DNA of 64,000 nucleotides from contig DATIWF010000109.1 in assembly GCA_035519535.1 (NCBI GenBank), positions 1 through 64,000 of the forward strand, in the 5' to 3' direction. Numbering within the stretch: position 1 is the first letter of the stretch; each line of letters begins with the position of its first letter. Under the pieces are notes generated by a model. The model had not been told where the DNA came from and searched no databases. It was given only the letters and a program-made list of their open reading frames with translations. This document shows positions 34,994-42,955 of the stretch, one piece after another. This DNA is from DATEGZ01 sp035519535. GTDB lineage: Bacteria > Acidobacteriota > Vicinamibacteria > Vicinamibacterales > SCN-69-37. Both the position numbers and the translations under genes were made by a program.

Positions 34994-35293
34994 ATGGTCA
35001 TCAAGCGTGTGAATCCGTTGTCGGCCGCCAAGGTCGGAGGAGTGCTCTATGCGTTACTGGGTCTCGTGATCGGCGCCGTGGTGTCGCTGGTCGCGGTCGC
35101 TTTCAGCGGCGCGATGGCCGCCGCGTCGGATCAGGCGGGCGGCTCGATGTTCGGGATGTTGTTTGGCGCAGGCGCCATCATCATCCTGCCGATCTGCTAC
35201 GGCGTGATCGGCTTCATCGGCACGCTGATCTCCGCGGCGCTCTACAACCTCGCGGCGAGGTTCGCGGGCGGCATCGAGGTCGAAGCCGCCTGA
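34994..35293 (+). CDS. Small membrane protein, DUF3566-like
   Basis: A 99-residue protein with two transmembrane helices (about 14-38 and 53-80) joined by AMAAASDQAGGSMFGM. The N-terminus VIKRVNPLSAAKVGGVLYAL is typical of DUF3566-like proteins. GAGGAGAGG lies upstream of ATG 34994. The function of the family is unknown. It appears to be a single-gene unit; a T-run (35302-35307) follows the stop. Confidence 0.65.
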   Translation: MVIKRVNPLSAAKVGGVLYALLGLVIGAVVSLVAVAFSGAMAAASDQAGGSMFGMLFGAGAIIILPICYGVIGFIGTLISAALYNLAARFAGGIEVEAA

Positions 35294-35305
35294 CGGCCTG
35301 CTTTT

Positions 35306-35332
35306 TTGACGCAATCTCAGCGCGGGTATAGT
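35306..35332 (+). promoter_or_regulatory. Promoter upstream of the 35367 gene
   Basis: TTGACG (35306-35311) is followed after 15 nt by TATAGT (35327-35332), or after 17 nt by TAGTAT (35329-35334). The leader carries AGGAGGA (35354-35360), a near-perfect ribosome site 6 nt before ATG 35367. Confidence 0.55.
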
Positions 35333-35366
35333 ATCCGCGCCTTACCTGCCTCCAGGAGGAGTGCGC

Positions 35367-35852
35367 ATGCGACTACTTCACTCATGGCCGGCCCGGGTCC
35401 TCATCGCCGTCGCGTTCGTCGCGGCGGGGCTGGGACGCGTCGCCCTGGCCCAGGCCGACCCGTTCCTCGGTACGTGGAAACTCGATCTTGCCAAGTCGAC
35501 GTACAGCCCGGGTCCGGCGCCCAAGAGCCTGACCGTGACCTACAGCAAGGCCGGGCCGGAGACGAAGGTCGTCGTCGACGGCGTCGGGGGCGATGGCTCG
35601 AAGACCCATTGGGAGTACACCGCCGCGGTCGACGGGAAGGACTACAAGATGATGGGCAATCCCGACGGCGATACGGTCTCCCTGAAGCAGATCAACCCGC
35701 GGACCGTCGACGTCACGTACAAGCGGGCCGGCAAGCCGATGCTCGTGAACCGTCGCACCTTGTCGGCCGACGGAAAGACGCTGACCGTGACCACGACCGG
35801 GACGAACGCCAAGGGCGAGACCGTCAAGAACGTCCAGGTGTTCGGGAAATAG
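35367..35852 (+). CDS. Small secreted protein, hypothetical
   Basis: A 161-residue protein with signal peptide (RVLIAVAFVAAGLGRVALAQA). The mature part starts DPFLGTWKLDLAKSTYSPGP, a pattern seen in many short acidobacterial lipocalin-like proteins. Beta-strands with Thr/Lys alternation follow (SLTVTYSKAGPETKVVVDG, KTLTVTTTG). No function is assigned. ATG 35367 is preferred over GTG 35361 for spacing to AGGAGGA. Confidence 0.7.
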   Translation: MRLLHSWPARVLIAVAFVAAGLGRVALAQADPFLGTWKLDLAKSTYSPGPAPKSLTVTYSKAGPETKVVVDGVGGDGSKTHWEYTAAVDGKDYKMMGNPDGDTVSLKQINPRTVDVTYKRAGKPMLVNRRTLSADGKTLTVTTTGTNAKGETVKNVQVFGK

Positions 35853-35887
35853 GAACGAACACCCGGAATGAAGAGTGGGAAGTCAAC

Positions 35888-35929
35888 GAAGGACATGAAG
35901 GCCTGACTCCAAGGCGCTTCATGTCCTTC
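35888..35929. terminator. 13-bp inverted repeat between convergent genes
   Basis: GAAGGACATGAAG (35888-35900) and CTTCATGTCCTTC (35917-35929) are perfect inverted copies with a 16-nt loop, placed midway between two convergent stops. The composition is less GC-rich than the other hairpins in the window. It probably works as a bidirectional terminator. Confidence 0.6.
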
Positions 35930-35955
35930 ATCTCCTTCACAGTCTTCGCGCGATC

Positions 35956-37431
35956 CTAGTACGTCACGCGAACCCGGTACTTCAATACGGCGGTGCCGTC
36001 CGCCGCGACCGGCACCTTGAACTGCGCGGCCCACGCGTCGGTCTTCGTCCACTGGTGCGACGACTGGAGCATCCGCCACGTTCCGCCGATGGGCTCGTTC
36101 ACCTCGACCGTCACCGGCGTCGCCTTGTGATTCCGAAGCGTGATCTCGAACTCGATGTCGTAGACGCTCGAACCGATCTTCTCGAAGTCCGTCTGCTTCC
36201 GCTCGCAGACCACGTCGAAGGCGTTGCCGATCTTGAGATTGATCGTCTCGTCCTTCGGCGTGTGATCGATGCGGTCCTCGCCCACGAACTGCAGTCCGCC
36301 CTTCGAATCCGCCTGGTAGACCCGCACGGTGCCTGACGGCATCGGCATGCCGAGGCCCGCGCTCTGCTCGTTCTTGAACTGGTAGTAGACCTGCACGACG
36401 TCCTTGAGCGGCGAGCCCGGGTGCTGGGCATTGCGGTAGTAGAAGTACTGGCCGTCCACAACGTAGCGCTTCTGCACGGGGAAGCCGGTCGCGCCGAGCA
36501 TGCTGACCTGCTTCGTTTCGCTGTTGTTGATCGTCGTCTTTCGTCCGAGCGTGTAGAGGTGGTAGTCGGAGAACGACTCTTCGGCCATCGGTGCGGCCGG
36601 CTGCGCGTCACGCATCGCCTTGGCTTCGTTCAGCAAGCGCCCGAGCTGCTCGCGCACGCGGTTGAGGTCGCCGGCGACCAGCTGCAGCGTGGCATTGCGA
36701 AACGACGTGCCGCTGCCGTTTCGAAGCGTGACCCAGCCGTCGATGTCGGCGGCCTTGTCGTCGCGCGCAACCGTCAGCACGTAGTCGGCGTTCCAGGCCA
36801 GCTCGGTCGCGAGGTACGACGCTTCGACGCGGTGCTTCGTGCCGCCGGTGTTGTCGAGCGTCCAGATCAGCGTCGGGCGGGAGTAGAGGTTGCCCGGCAG
36901 TTCCGGGAACCGGATCGAGTCGGCACGAAGGCCCGTCACGATCTCGCCGTTGATCTGCCACACCGGCGCGTTGTTGTAGCTCAACAGGCGCGCCGTCACC
37001 TGCTCCTCGCGCGTCCGGCCCTGGTCCTGCACCGTCCGGACGAGCGTGACGTCGCGTCCGACGTACTTGCGCAAGAGCTTCTCCGGTTCGAGCAGGTCGT
37101 ACTCGTAGTTCTGCTCGAGGACGTTCACGCGCGAGGGCTCGCTGAGCGATCGAAAGTGGACCGTCGCCGGATTCACCGTCGCGGCGATGTCCATGAAGTG
37201 CAGATCCGACGTGCCGCGCGCGAGCTGCAGGTCGCGCACGTCGCGGACCAGCGCCAGGTTCGAGTTGTAGACCGTGACCGCGAGATCGGTCTGGTCATCG
37301 AGCGTGCTCGTGCCGTTCTGCTCGGCGGCGGCGACCGCGGTGGCAACGGCCGCCGGCGCGCGCCGCAGCGGCAGGCAGAGGCTGACGAGCACGACGATGA
37401 CGACGGGCGGGATCCAGGAACGGGCAGACAT
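35956..37431 (-). CDS. DUF4139 domain protein, secreted
   Basis: A 491-residue exported protein. The DUF4139 signature covers most of the chain: DLAVTVYNSNLALVRDVRDL at the start, LRKYVGRDVTLV, ATELAWNADYVLTV in the middle and DVVCERKQTDFE near the C-terminus. A signal peptide (IPPVVIVVLVSLCLPL) is present. Proteins of this family are widespread, of unknown function, and beta-rich. It stands next to the anti-sigma gene in the same direction but a heptad repeat (37466-37493) separates them. Confidence 0.85.
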   Translation of the reverse strand: MSARSWIPPVVIVVLVSLCLPLRRAPAAVATAVAAAEQNGTSTLDDQTDLAVTVYNSNLALVRDVRDLQLARGTSDLHFMDIAATVNPATVHFRSLSEPSRVNVLEQNYEYDLLEPEKLLRKYVGRDVTLVRTVQDQGRTREEQVTARLLSYNNAPVWQINGEIVTGLRADSIRFPELPGNLYSRPTLIWTLDNTGGTKHRVEASYLATELAWNADYVLTVARDDKAADIDGWVTLRNGSGTSFRNATLQLVAGDLNRVREQLGRLLNEAKAMRDAQPAAPMAEESFSDYHLYTLGRKTTINNSETKQVSMLGATGFPVQKRYVVDGQYFYYRNAQHPGSPLKDVVQVYYQFKNEQSAGLGMPMPSGTVRVYQADSKGGLQFVGEDRIDHTPKDETINLKIGNAFDVVCERKQTDFEKIGSSVYDIEFEITLRNHKATPVTVEVNEPIGGTWRMLQSSHQWTKTDAWAAQFKVPVAADGTAVLKYRVRVTY

Positions 37432-37465
37432 GGAACGGCTCCTTTCGATAGGCGAGGCCTTTGCC

Positions 37466-37493
37466 CAGTGCCTAGTGCCTGGTGCCTTGGGCC
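37466..37493. repeat. Heptad repeat (CAGTGCC, TAGTGCC, TGGTGCC, TTGGGCC)
   Basis: Four adjacent 7-nt units in the gap between the DUF4139 and anti-sigma genes. The unit TAGTGCC recurs five times at 63943-63977, so the two arrays belong to one repeat family 26 kb apart. Confidence 0.75.
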
Positions 37494-37499
37494 TTTCCC

Positions 37500-38525
37500 T
37501 TAGAACGGGGCCGTTCGGATTTCTTGCAGCGACCGCCGGATCCAGGTCGCGCCGGCGTCGGACGTCGAAAACACGCGCCCGTCGGCGGTCGTGACGACCG
37601 CCGACTGCGCGTCGGTGGCCTGTACGGCTGACAGATCTGTCGTTTCGGGAAACGCGACACGCCGCCAGGTGCGGCCGTCGGTGGTGATCAAGACCGCGCC
37701 GCCTCGGCCCACCAGCCAGCAGACGGATGAGGACGTCGCGGCGCCGGCAGTGAGCTGAACGTCCAGGCCGGTGGGCGTGGCCAGCCAGTTCGATCCGCTG
37801 TCCGTCGTTCGCTCAACCGTTGCGCCCGCGATCCGCCAGCGAACCCGCGGATCCGGCGAGGCGATCACGGTCGTGCCCAGCGCACGCTGCGCCACATTCT
37901 CATTGAGCCGGCCCAGCTCGCGCGCGGCCGCGGGCGCGTTGGCCACAGCCGCCGTCGCGGCGGGCGGCGCGGCCGGTGCCGGCGCCGCGACCTCCGCCTT
38001 CGGCTCGGCGGGCGCCTGCGCCTTCTTCTGCCGGTCATTCAGTTTCCCAGGCTGAGCTGCGGCCACGTCCTTGACGTCGCCGCGCGCTCGCGAGTCGTCC
38101 CGCGCAGGCGCGGGCGCCGCCGCCAACTGGTCGCGGTCCTTCGCTTCTGCCATGGCGCTTCGCTGGTCGACGGGCGGCGAGACGACGGCGCGGCCGCGCG
38201 GAAGGGCGGCCCACACGAGCACCGCTGCCGCGGCCGCCGCGAGCGGCACGGCCCACGCCCACCAGCGGCGTGGCGCCGGCGCGGCGCCTGCCGCGTCGGA
38301 TTCGGTCCGCACCATCGCCGCGAGCACGGCCTGGCAATGCGCGCAGTCGGCGACGTGGGCGCGCGCCTGGTCGATCCGGTCCCCCGTCAGCCCGCCCCCG
38401 AGCCAGGCCGCCAGTGTCTCCGCATCCGGGCACGCCGCCGTGGGGCCGGCGTTCGAGGGCTGGCGCAGGGCCTGTCGAAGCAGGCGGTCCGTCGCCACGT
38501 CAGGGTCGCGCGGGGGCTGGCTCAT
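37500..38525 (-). CDS. Zinc-finger anti-sigma factor with extracytoplasmic BNR-like domain
   Basis: A 341-residue predicted anti-sigma factor. The N-terminal ZAS-type zinc site comprises Cys32 and His57-x3-Cys61-x2-Cys64 (HVADCAHC). One transmembrane helix spans about 90-108 (WAVPLAAAAAAVLVWAALP). A low-complexity Ala/Pro linker (about 130-210) leads to a C-terminal domain with YCF48/BNR-like repeats (ERTTDSGSNW, ITTDGRTWRRV, STSDAGATW). It overlaps the sigma factor gene by 4 nt (ATGA), the usual cognate arrangement. A beta-propeller-like sensor domain on an anti-sigma factor is unusual. Confidence 0.85.
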   Translation of the reverse strand: MSQPPRDPDVATDRLLRQALRQPSNAGPTAACPDAETLAAWLGGGLTGDRIDQARAHVADCAHCQAVLAAMVRTESDAAGAAPAPRRWWAWAVPLAAAAAAVLVWAALPRGRAVVSPPVDQRSAMAEAKDRDQLAAAPAPARDDSRARGDVKDVAAAQPGKLNDRQKKAQAPAEPKAEVAAPAPAAPPAATAAVANAPAAARELGRLNENVAQRALGTTVIASPDPRVRWRIAGATVERTTDSGSNWLATPTGLDVQLTAGAATSSSVCWLVGRGGAVLITTDGRTWRRVAFPETTDLSAVQATDAQSAVVTTADGRVFSTSDAGATWIRRSLQEIRTAPF

Positions 38526-39448
38526 GTGGCGCTCTCCTCATTGGAACGATCGAGCGGCGATTTCTTGCGCGCCCCGCCCACGCTCAGCAGCTCGCTGACG
38601 TCGAGCGGCCCCGCGTCTTCGCTCACCGACTCGAAACATCGCGCGATCTCCTCGTTCGACAGGCCGTCGGCCTGGAGCCGGCGCTCGACGGCGGCCCGGA
38701 TCTCGCGGCGCGATCGCGCGAGCTGCCGCGACACGGTCGCTTCGTGCTCGCCGAGAATCCGGCCGGTCTGGGCGAGGGTGAGCTGCTGCGCGTAGTAGCA
38801 GGCGAGCCGCAGGCGATCGTGGGGATCCAGCGCGGCCATGACCGCGGTGAGCGCGCGCTGCATCAGCGTGAGATCCCGCTCGCGGTGCGGATCGACCGGC
38901 CGGGACGGCGCGGCGATGGTCGCCGGCGAGTCGTCGTCAGGCAGCGCGTCCTCGCGCTGGCGGGTCCGGACGCGGTCGACGAAGCGCTGCGAGAGCACCG
39001 CGCGCAGCCAGGTGCCGAGACTGCTGCGGCCGTGGAAGTACCGGAACAGCGACCGCCGCTCGCCGCCCTGGGTCGCGAGGCCGAAGAGATCCGCGTAGAG
39101 GGAGTCGGCCAGATCCCGCGCGCCCCCGCCCGGTTCCAGCGCGTCGGCCGCGCGATAGAGGACCGGACGGTGTGCTCGGATGAAGTGCTCCCAGGCCGCA
39201 TCGTCGCCCGCGGCACAGGCGCACGCGAGCGCGAGGTCCTCGAGATGCAGGGACGCCAGATAGCGCTCGACGTCGCGTGCGCTGGGTGCCTGATCTTCCG
39301 CAAACGCCCGGCCGACGCTCGCGGCCAGGGCCGCCGCGAACTGGCTCTTGGAGCACTGCCAGCGTTCGGCCCGCGCCTGGCGGTGCAGGCGCTCGACCAG
39401 CCCGGGGTCCAGTGACGGCACGCTCGAGTCTCGTGGTGAGTGTGCCAC
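38522..39448 (-). CDS. Sigma-70 family (ECF-like) sigma factor
   Basis: A sigma factor of about 308 residues. The region 2 area reads AWEHFIRAHRPVLYRAADAL ... GRSSLGTWLRAVLSQRFVDR. Region 4 is DRLRLACYYAQQLTLAQTGR followed by EATVSRQLARSRREI. The N-terminal 80 residues before region 2 are longer than in ordinary ECF factors. The start is uncertain: ATG 39469 overlaps the divergent yajQ start, GTG 39448 is shown, and GTG 39421 is possible if the -10 at 39456-39451 is used. The downstream anti-sigma gene overlaps by 4 nt. Autoregulated envelope-stress control is likely but not shown. Confidence 0.82.
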   Translation of the reverse strand: MAHSPRDSSVPSLDPGLVERLHRQARAERWQCSKSQFAAALAASVGRAFAEDQAPSARDVERYLASLHLEDLALACACAAGDDAAWEHFIRAHRPVLYRAADALEPGGGARDLADSLYADLFGLATQGGERRSLFRYFHGRSSLGTWLRAVLSQRFVDRVRTRQREDALPDDDSPATIAAPSRPVDPHRERDLTLMQRALTAVMAALDPHDRLRLACYYAQQLTLAQTGRILGEHEATVSRQLARSRREIRAAVERRLQADGLSNEEIARCFESVSEDAGPLDVSELLSVGGARKKSPLDRSNEESAT

Positions 39449-39450
39449 GG

Positions 39451-39460
39451 ATGCTAGGAT
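39451..39460. promoter_or_regulatory. Overlapping divergent -10 boxes
   Basis: The 10-bp ATGCTAGGAT contains TAGGAT reading right (39455-39460), 7 nt before yajQ, and TAGCAT reading left (39456-39451) toward the sigma factor gene. If both are used, RNA polymerase could serve only one direction at a time. No good -35 box is seen for either. Confidence 0.35.
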
Positions 39461-39467
39461 TCCGGAC

Positions 39468-39971
39468 ATGGCCGGCCAGCCGTCGTTCGACGTCACGTCG
39501 CGCGTCGACCTCCAGGAGGTGGACAACGCCGTCAACCAGGCGCGCAAGGAGATCGCGCAGCGCTACGACTTCAAGGGATCGAAGTCCTCCATCGATTTCA
39601 AGCGCGCCGAGAACCTCATCGAGCTGGTGGCCGACGACAACTTCAAGATGGACGCGGTCTGGGACATCCTGCAGACCCGGATGGTGCGACGCGGCGTGCC
39701 CATCAAGAACCTCAAGCCGTCGGAGGTCCTGCCGACCGCGGGCGGGCTCGTGACGCGGACGATCACGTTGCAGCAGGGCATCCCGATCGAAGCGGCGCGG
39801 GAGGTCGTGAAGTTCCTCAAGGATCACAAGATGAAGAAGGTGCAGGCCGCGATCCAGGGCGACCAGTTGCGCGTGTCGTCGCCGTCGAAAGACGAGCTCC
39901 AGGCGGCCATTCGCGCGCTCAAGGCGCACGACTTCGGCGTCGAGCTGCAGTTCGGCAACTATCGAGAGTAG
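39468..39971 (+). CDS. yajQ: YajQ family nucleotide-binding protein
   Basis: A 167-residue member of the YajQ family, cytoplasmic proteins that bind cyclic di-GMP or nucleotides and assist transcription regulators in some bacteria. The whole length matches: PSFDVTSRVDLQEVDNAVNQ, the segment RYDFKGSKSSIDF, and VVKFLKDHKMKKVQAAIQGD. The length is that of Escherichia coli YajQ. ATG 39468 begins the family N-terminus exactly. The gene downstream begins 7 nt after the stop, so read-through is possible. Confidence 0.96.
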   Translation: MAGQPSFDVTSRVDLQEVDNAVNQARKEIAQRYDFKGSKSSIDFKRAENLIELVADDNFKMDAVWDILQTRMVRRGVPIKNLKPSEVLPTAGGLVTRTITLQQGIPIEAAREVVKFLKDHKMKKVQAAIQGDQLRVSSPSKDELQAAIRALKAHDFGVELQFGNYRE

Positions 39972-39978
39972 GGTGCCC

Positions 39979-41955
39979 ATGACACGCGCGGCGGTCCTCG
40001 CGGCTTGTGCGCTCGTCGGCGTCGCGGCGCCGCCACCGGCCCGCCCGACGCCTCAGACGCCGGCCGGCCAGCAGCCGGTGTTCGCCGGCCGCGTGGATCT
40101 CGTCACGCTGGATGTCACGGTCGTCGACAAGGACGGCAAGCCGGTCAAGGGCCTCAAACCCGAGGACTTCGTCGTCTCGCTCGAGGGCCAGACGCGGCCG
40201 GTCGTGGCGTTGGACTTCATGGAGTTCGGGACGAAGGCGGCGCCGGCCGCCGTCGCCGCCGGCCGCGAAACGACGAATCAAACGGCGAATCCCGCGGCCG
40301 CCAGTCGCGGCGGCCGCGTCATCGTCCTGCTGTTCGACGACCTGTCGTACAAGCCGGGCCCGGGCAAGTCGCTGCTCGTCGCGGCCGAGCGCATGCTCTC
40401 GACGTTCGATCTGGACGACCTCGTCGGTATCACGACGACGAGCGGCCTTGGGCCAACGGTCAACCCGACGCGTGACCGGTCCGCGATCCTCGCCGCGCTC
40501 CACGACAAGAAGATGATCGGTCGCAACGACGACATCACCGCGCCCTTCTACATCACCGTTCCCGAGGCCATCGACATCGATCGCGGGATGCCGCGCGAGA
40601 CGCTGGGCGAAGTCGCGGCGCGGGAATGTCCGCTGCTAAGTCTGCCAGTCGACCAGTGCACGCCGATGGTGGAGGCGACCGGGCGAGCGTTCGCGCAGCA
40701 GCTCATCCACCGCACGGCGATGCAGCTGGCGTCGTTTCAGCACCTCATGGGCGCGCTGCGCACCGCCCCGGCGCCGCGGGTCGTCATCGCCCTGTCGAAC
40801 GGCGTGGCGATTGGATCGGAAATCGATCTCAAGCGGCAGCTCGATCCCCTTGGCCGCGCCGCGGCGGAAAACGGCGTGCAGTTCTACGCGCTCACGGAGG
40901 TGACCGACGGCATCGACATGGGAGACATCACCGAGACGCGTGCAGCGGCCCGCAGGCAGGAGGGCTTCTTCCTGAACTCCGGCGCGCAAACCGTGGCCGA
41001 GGCCGCCGGCGGCGAGGCCTTCCTCGTGGTCGGCCAGGCCGATCGATTCTTCGCCCGCATCGAATCGGAAACCTCCGGCATTTACCGTCTCGGCGTGCAG
41101 GCGCCGGCGCTCAATGGCAAGCAGCGCTTCCTGTCGAGCAAGGTCTCGGTCCGGCGGCCGGGCACGACCGTGCGCGTCAATCGCGACGCACTCGTCGGCG
41201 CCGTCGCGGCCGAGCCGGTCTCGATTGACGAGCAGCTGAAGGCCAACCTCGGGCGGGGCGGCGTCGCGTTCGGCGTGCCGATCGCGCTCGCGACCGCGCA
41301 ACGCCGCGACCCCGCCACCAACGATCTTCAACTCGGCGTGAACGTGCAGGTGCCCGGCAGCGTGTCCGGGCCGATTGTCGCGATGTACGCCCTGGTGGAC
41401 GATCAGGGAAAGATCACGCAGGCCGGTCGTCGTGAGGTGCCCTCGGCAGCGGCGGGCGAGGACTACCGCCTCGCCTTCCCCGTGCCGATCGACGCCGGCA
41501 AGTACCGGCTCAGATTTGCCGTGGCCGATGCGAAAGGCAACGTCGGGAGCGTCGAGCACGAGGTGACGGCCGGCCTCGCGCACGTCGGGGCGTTCTCGGT
41601 GAGCGACCTGTTCACCGCATGGATCGGCGCGGACGGCGTGCCGCAGTTCCTCGCCCTCGAGCGCCTCCCCGACGGCGCGCAGACGCTGCAGGCGGAGCTC
41701 GAGCTGTACCCGGATGACGCTGCGACGCCGGTCCCCGACGTCGCAATCCGGATCGTCATGACCCCGGTCGGCAGTGAGACGCCCGTCTTCGAGCGCGAGA
41801 TTACGCCCGACGTGTCGGGCACGACGCGCATCGCCGTCGCCGATGTGCCCGTCGCGCCGCTGAAGGCGGGCGCGTACGCGATCCGCGCCACGATCGTGCA
41901 GGCGGGCGCCGTCACCGGCGCGGTCACGACGATGTTTCGCAAAACGGGCGGGTAG
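39979..41955 (+). CDS. VWFA-related domain protein, large
   Basis: A 658-residue exported protein. After a short signal region and a Pro-rich stretch, the module VDLVTLDVTVVDKDGKPVKG leads to a VWA-like domain (VIVLLFDDLSY), in which DDLSY replaces DxSxS. LKRQLDPLGRAAAENGVQFY and ETSGIYRLGVQAP continue the fold. The last 250 residues are beta-rich, like the 13324-15279 protein. AGGG (39970-39973) precedes ATG 39979. Not linked to an obvious partner other than yajQ. Confidence 0.78.
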   Translation: MTRAAVLAACALVGVAAPPPARPTPQTPAGQQPVFAGRVDLVTLDVTVVDKDGKPVKGLKPEDFVVSLEGQTRPVVALDFMEFGTKAAPAAVAAGRETTNQTANPAAASRGGRVIVLLFDDLSYKPGPGKSLLVAAERMLSTFDLDDLVGITTTSGLGPTVNPTRDRSAILAALHDKKMIGRNDDITAPFYITVPEAIDIDRGMPRETLGEVAARECPLLSLPVDQCTPMVEATGRAFAQQLIHRTAMQLASFQHLMGALRTAPAPRVVIALSNGVAIGSEIDLKRQLDPLGRAAAENGVQFYALTEVTDGIDMGDITETRAAARRQEGFFLNSGAQTVAEAAGGEAFLVVGQADRFFARIESETSGIYRLGVQAPALNGKQRFLSSKVSVRRPGTTVRVNRDALVGAVAAEPVSIDEQLKANLGRGGVAFGVPIALATAQRRDPATNDLQLGVNVQVPGSVSGPIVAMYALVDDQGKITQAGRREVPSAAAGEDYRLAFPVPIDAGKYRLRFAVADAKGNVGSVEHEVTAGLAHVGAFSVSDLFTAWIGADGVPQFLALERLPDGAQTLQAELELYPDDAATPVPDVAIRIVMTPVGSETPVFEREITPDVSGTTRIAVADVPVAPLKAGAYAIRATIVQAGAVTGAVTTMFRKTGG

Positions 41956-42020
41956 ATCGCCGCTCGATCGAGACGACGCCTGGAGCGGCGCGCGTCATCG
42001 CCGCGCTTCCTCGCCGTCGT

Positions 42021-42401
42021 TCACGTTCGTCGGCTCAACAGTGCGTGCACCGTGAGTGCCACGGACATCATCCCGCTCACGCCAAGCGCGATGTTCGTCC
42101 AGACCCAGAAGAAGACGCCGTAGCCGCTGGCGCCCACGCGCCCGCCGACAAGTCCCGGCCCGCGCATGTGCAGGACGGGAACACCCGCCGCCAGGATCGC
42201 CCCGAGCAGGACGATCACGAGTCCCCATCGCCGATCGGCCAGCACCAGCGTCGCGAACAGCCAGACGAACAGGATGACCAGACCGCCAGACGCCGCCAGC
42301 GTCCCCGGCTCAATCCCGCGCGCCACCTCGTCCGCCCAATGCAGGGTGAACAGGAGGATCGAAAGGAGCGACGTGATCTTCAATGTGAGCAGATGCTTCA
42401 T
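42021..42401 (-). CDS. Small membrane protein, four predicted helices
   Basis: A 126-residue protein starting MKHLLTLKITSLLSILLFTL, with hydrophobic helices at about 5-22, 37-55, 58-78 and 98-120. The charged HWADEVARGIEPG lies between the first two. No family is recognised. ATG 42401 has GAGAAG upstream and gives a shorter protein than the frame start at 42440. It sits alone between a VWFA gene and a PilZ gene. Confidence 0.6.
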   Translation of the reverse strand: MKHLLTLKITSLLSILLFTLHWADEVARGIEPGTLAASGGLVILFVWLFATLVLADRRWGLVIVLLGAILAAGVPVLHMRGPGLVGGRVGASGYGVFFWVWTNIALGVSGMMSVALTVHALLSRRT

Positions 42402-42554
42402 GAGCGTCTTCTCTGCTTTCTCCCGGGAAGGGACGAGCACATGACGATAGGGCGCTTTCTGTCATCGCTCGCACGGTCCTCGTGGGCGCCCCGGGCCGAC
42501 CACGCGACGAGCCCGGCCTTTTGTGCTGGCACATGAGTTGCGCAGGCGATCCCG

Positions 42555-42923
42555 GTGGCACTGGGCCGGCAATCCCGTAATCAGCGGCGATCGCCTCGGG
42601 TGGACGTGCTGCTGCGCGTCAAAGGCGAGCTGGTGCCGCTCAGCTGTCCCATCACGATTTTCAACCTCAGCGAGACGGGCTTTGCGGTCCTGAGTGAGGC
42701 AAGGTTCAGGTCGGGCGAGCGCCTGGAGTTTCGGCTGAAAGGGATCCGCACGCCGCTCGTGCACGTGGCTGCGGCCGCCGTGCACACGCAGCCGCTTCGC
42801 GACTCTCCCGGCCTGTACATGACGGGGTTCGCGTTCCGGTTCGGACGATCGGGCGACGCCGCGCCCGAGGCCGCCATCCGCCAGCTCATCGCCGCGGTCG
42901 CGCCGGCCGGATTCAAGGTCTGA
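42555..42923 (+). CDS. PilZ-domain protein (predicted c-di-GMP receptor)
   Basis: A 122-residue single-domain PilZ protein. The two cyclic di-GMP contact motifs are present: RRSPR (RxxxR, residues 11-15) and NLSETG (the D/NxSxxG motif, residues 37-42). The rest follows the beta-barrel pattern LEFRLKGIRTPLVHVAAAAV. The start is GTG 42555; no nearby ATG fits. It is a candidate output for c-di-GMP signalling, together with YajQ 3 kb away, but no partner gene adjoins it. Confidence 0.82.
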   Translation: MALGRQSRNQRRSPRVDVLLRVKGELVPLSCPITIFNLSETGFAVLSEARFRSGERLEFRLKGIRTPLVHVAAAAVHTQPLRDSPGLYMTGFAFRFGRSGDAAPEAAIRQLIAAVAPAGFKV

Positions 42924-42955
42924 ACGACCGCCCGCGATCGCGGCGCCCGGCATCC

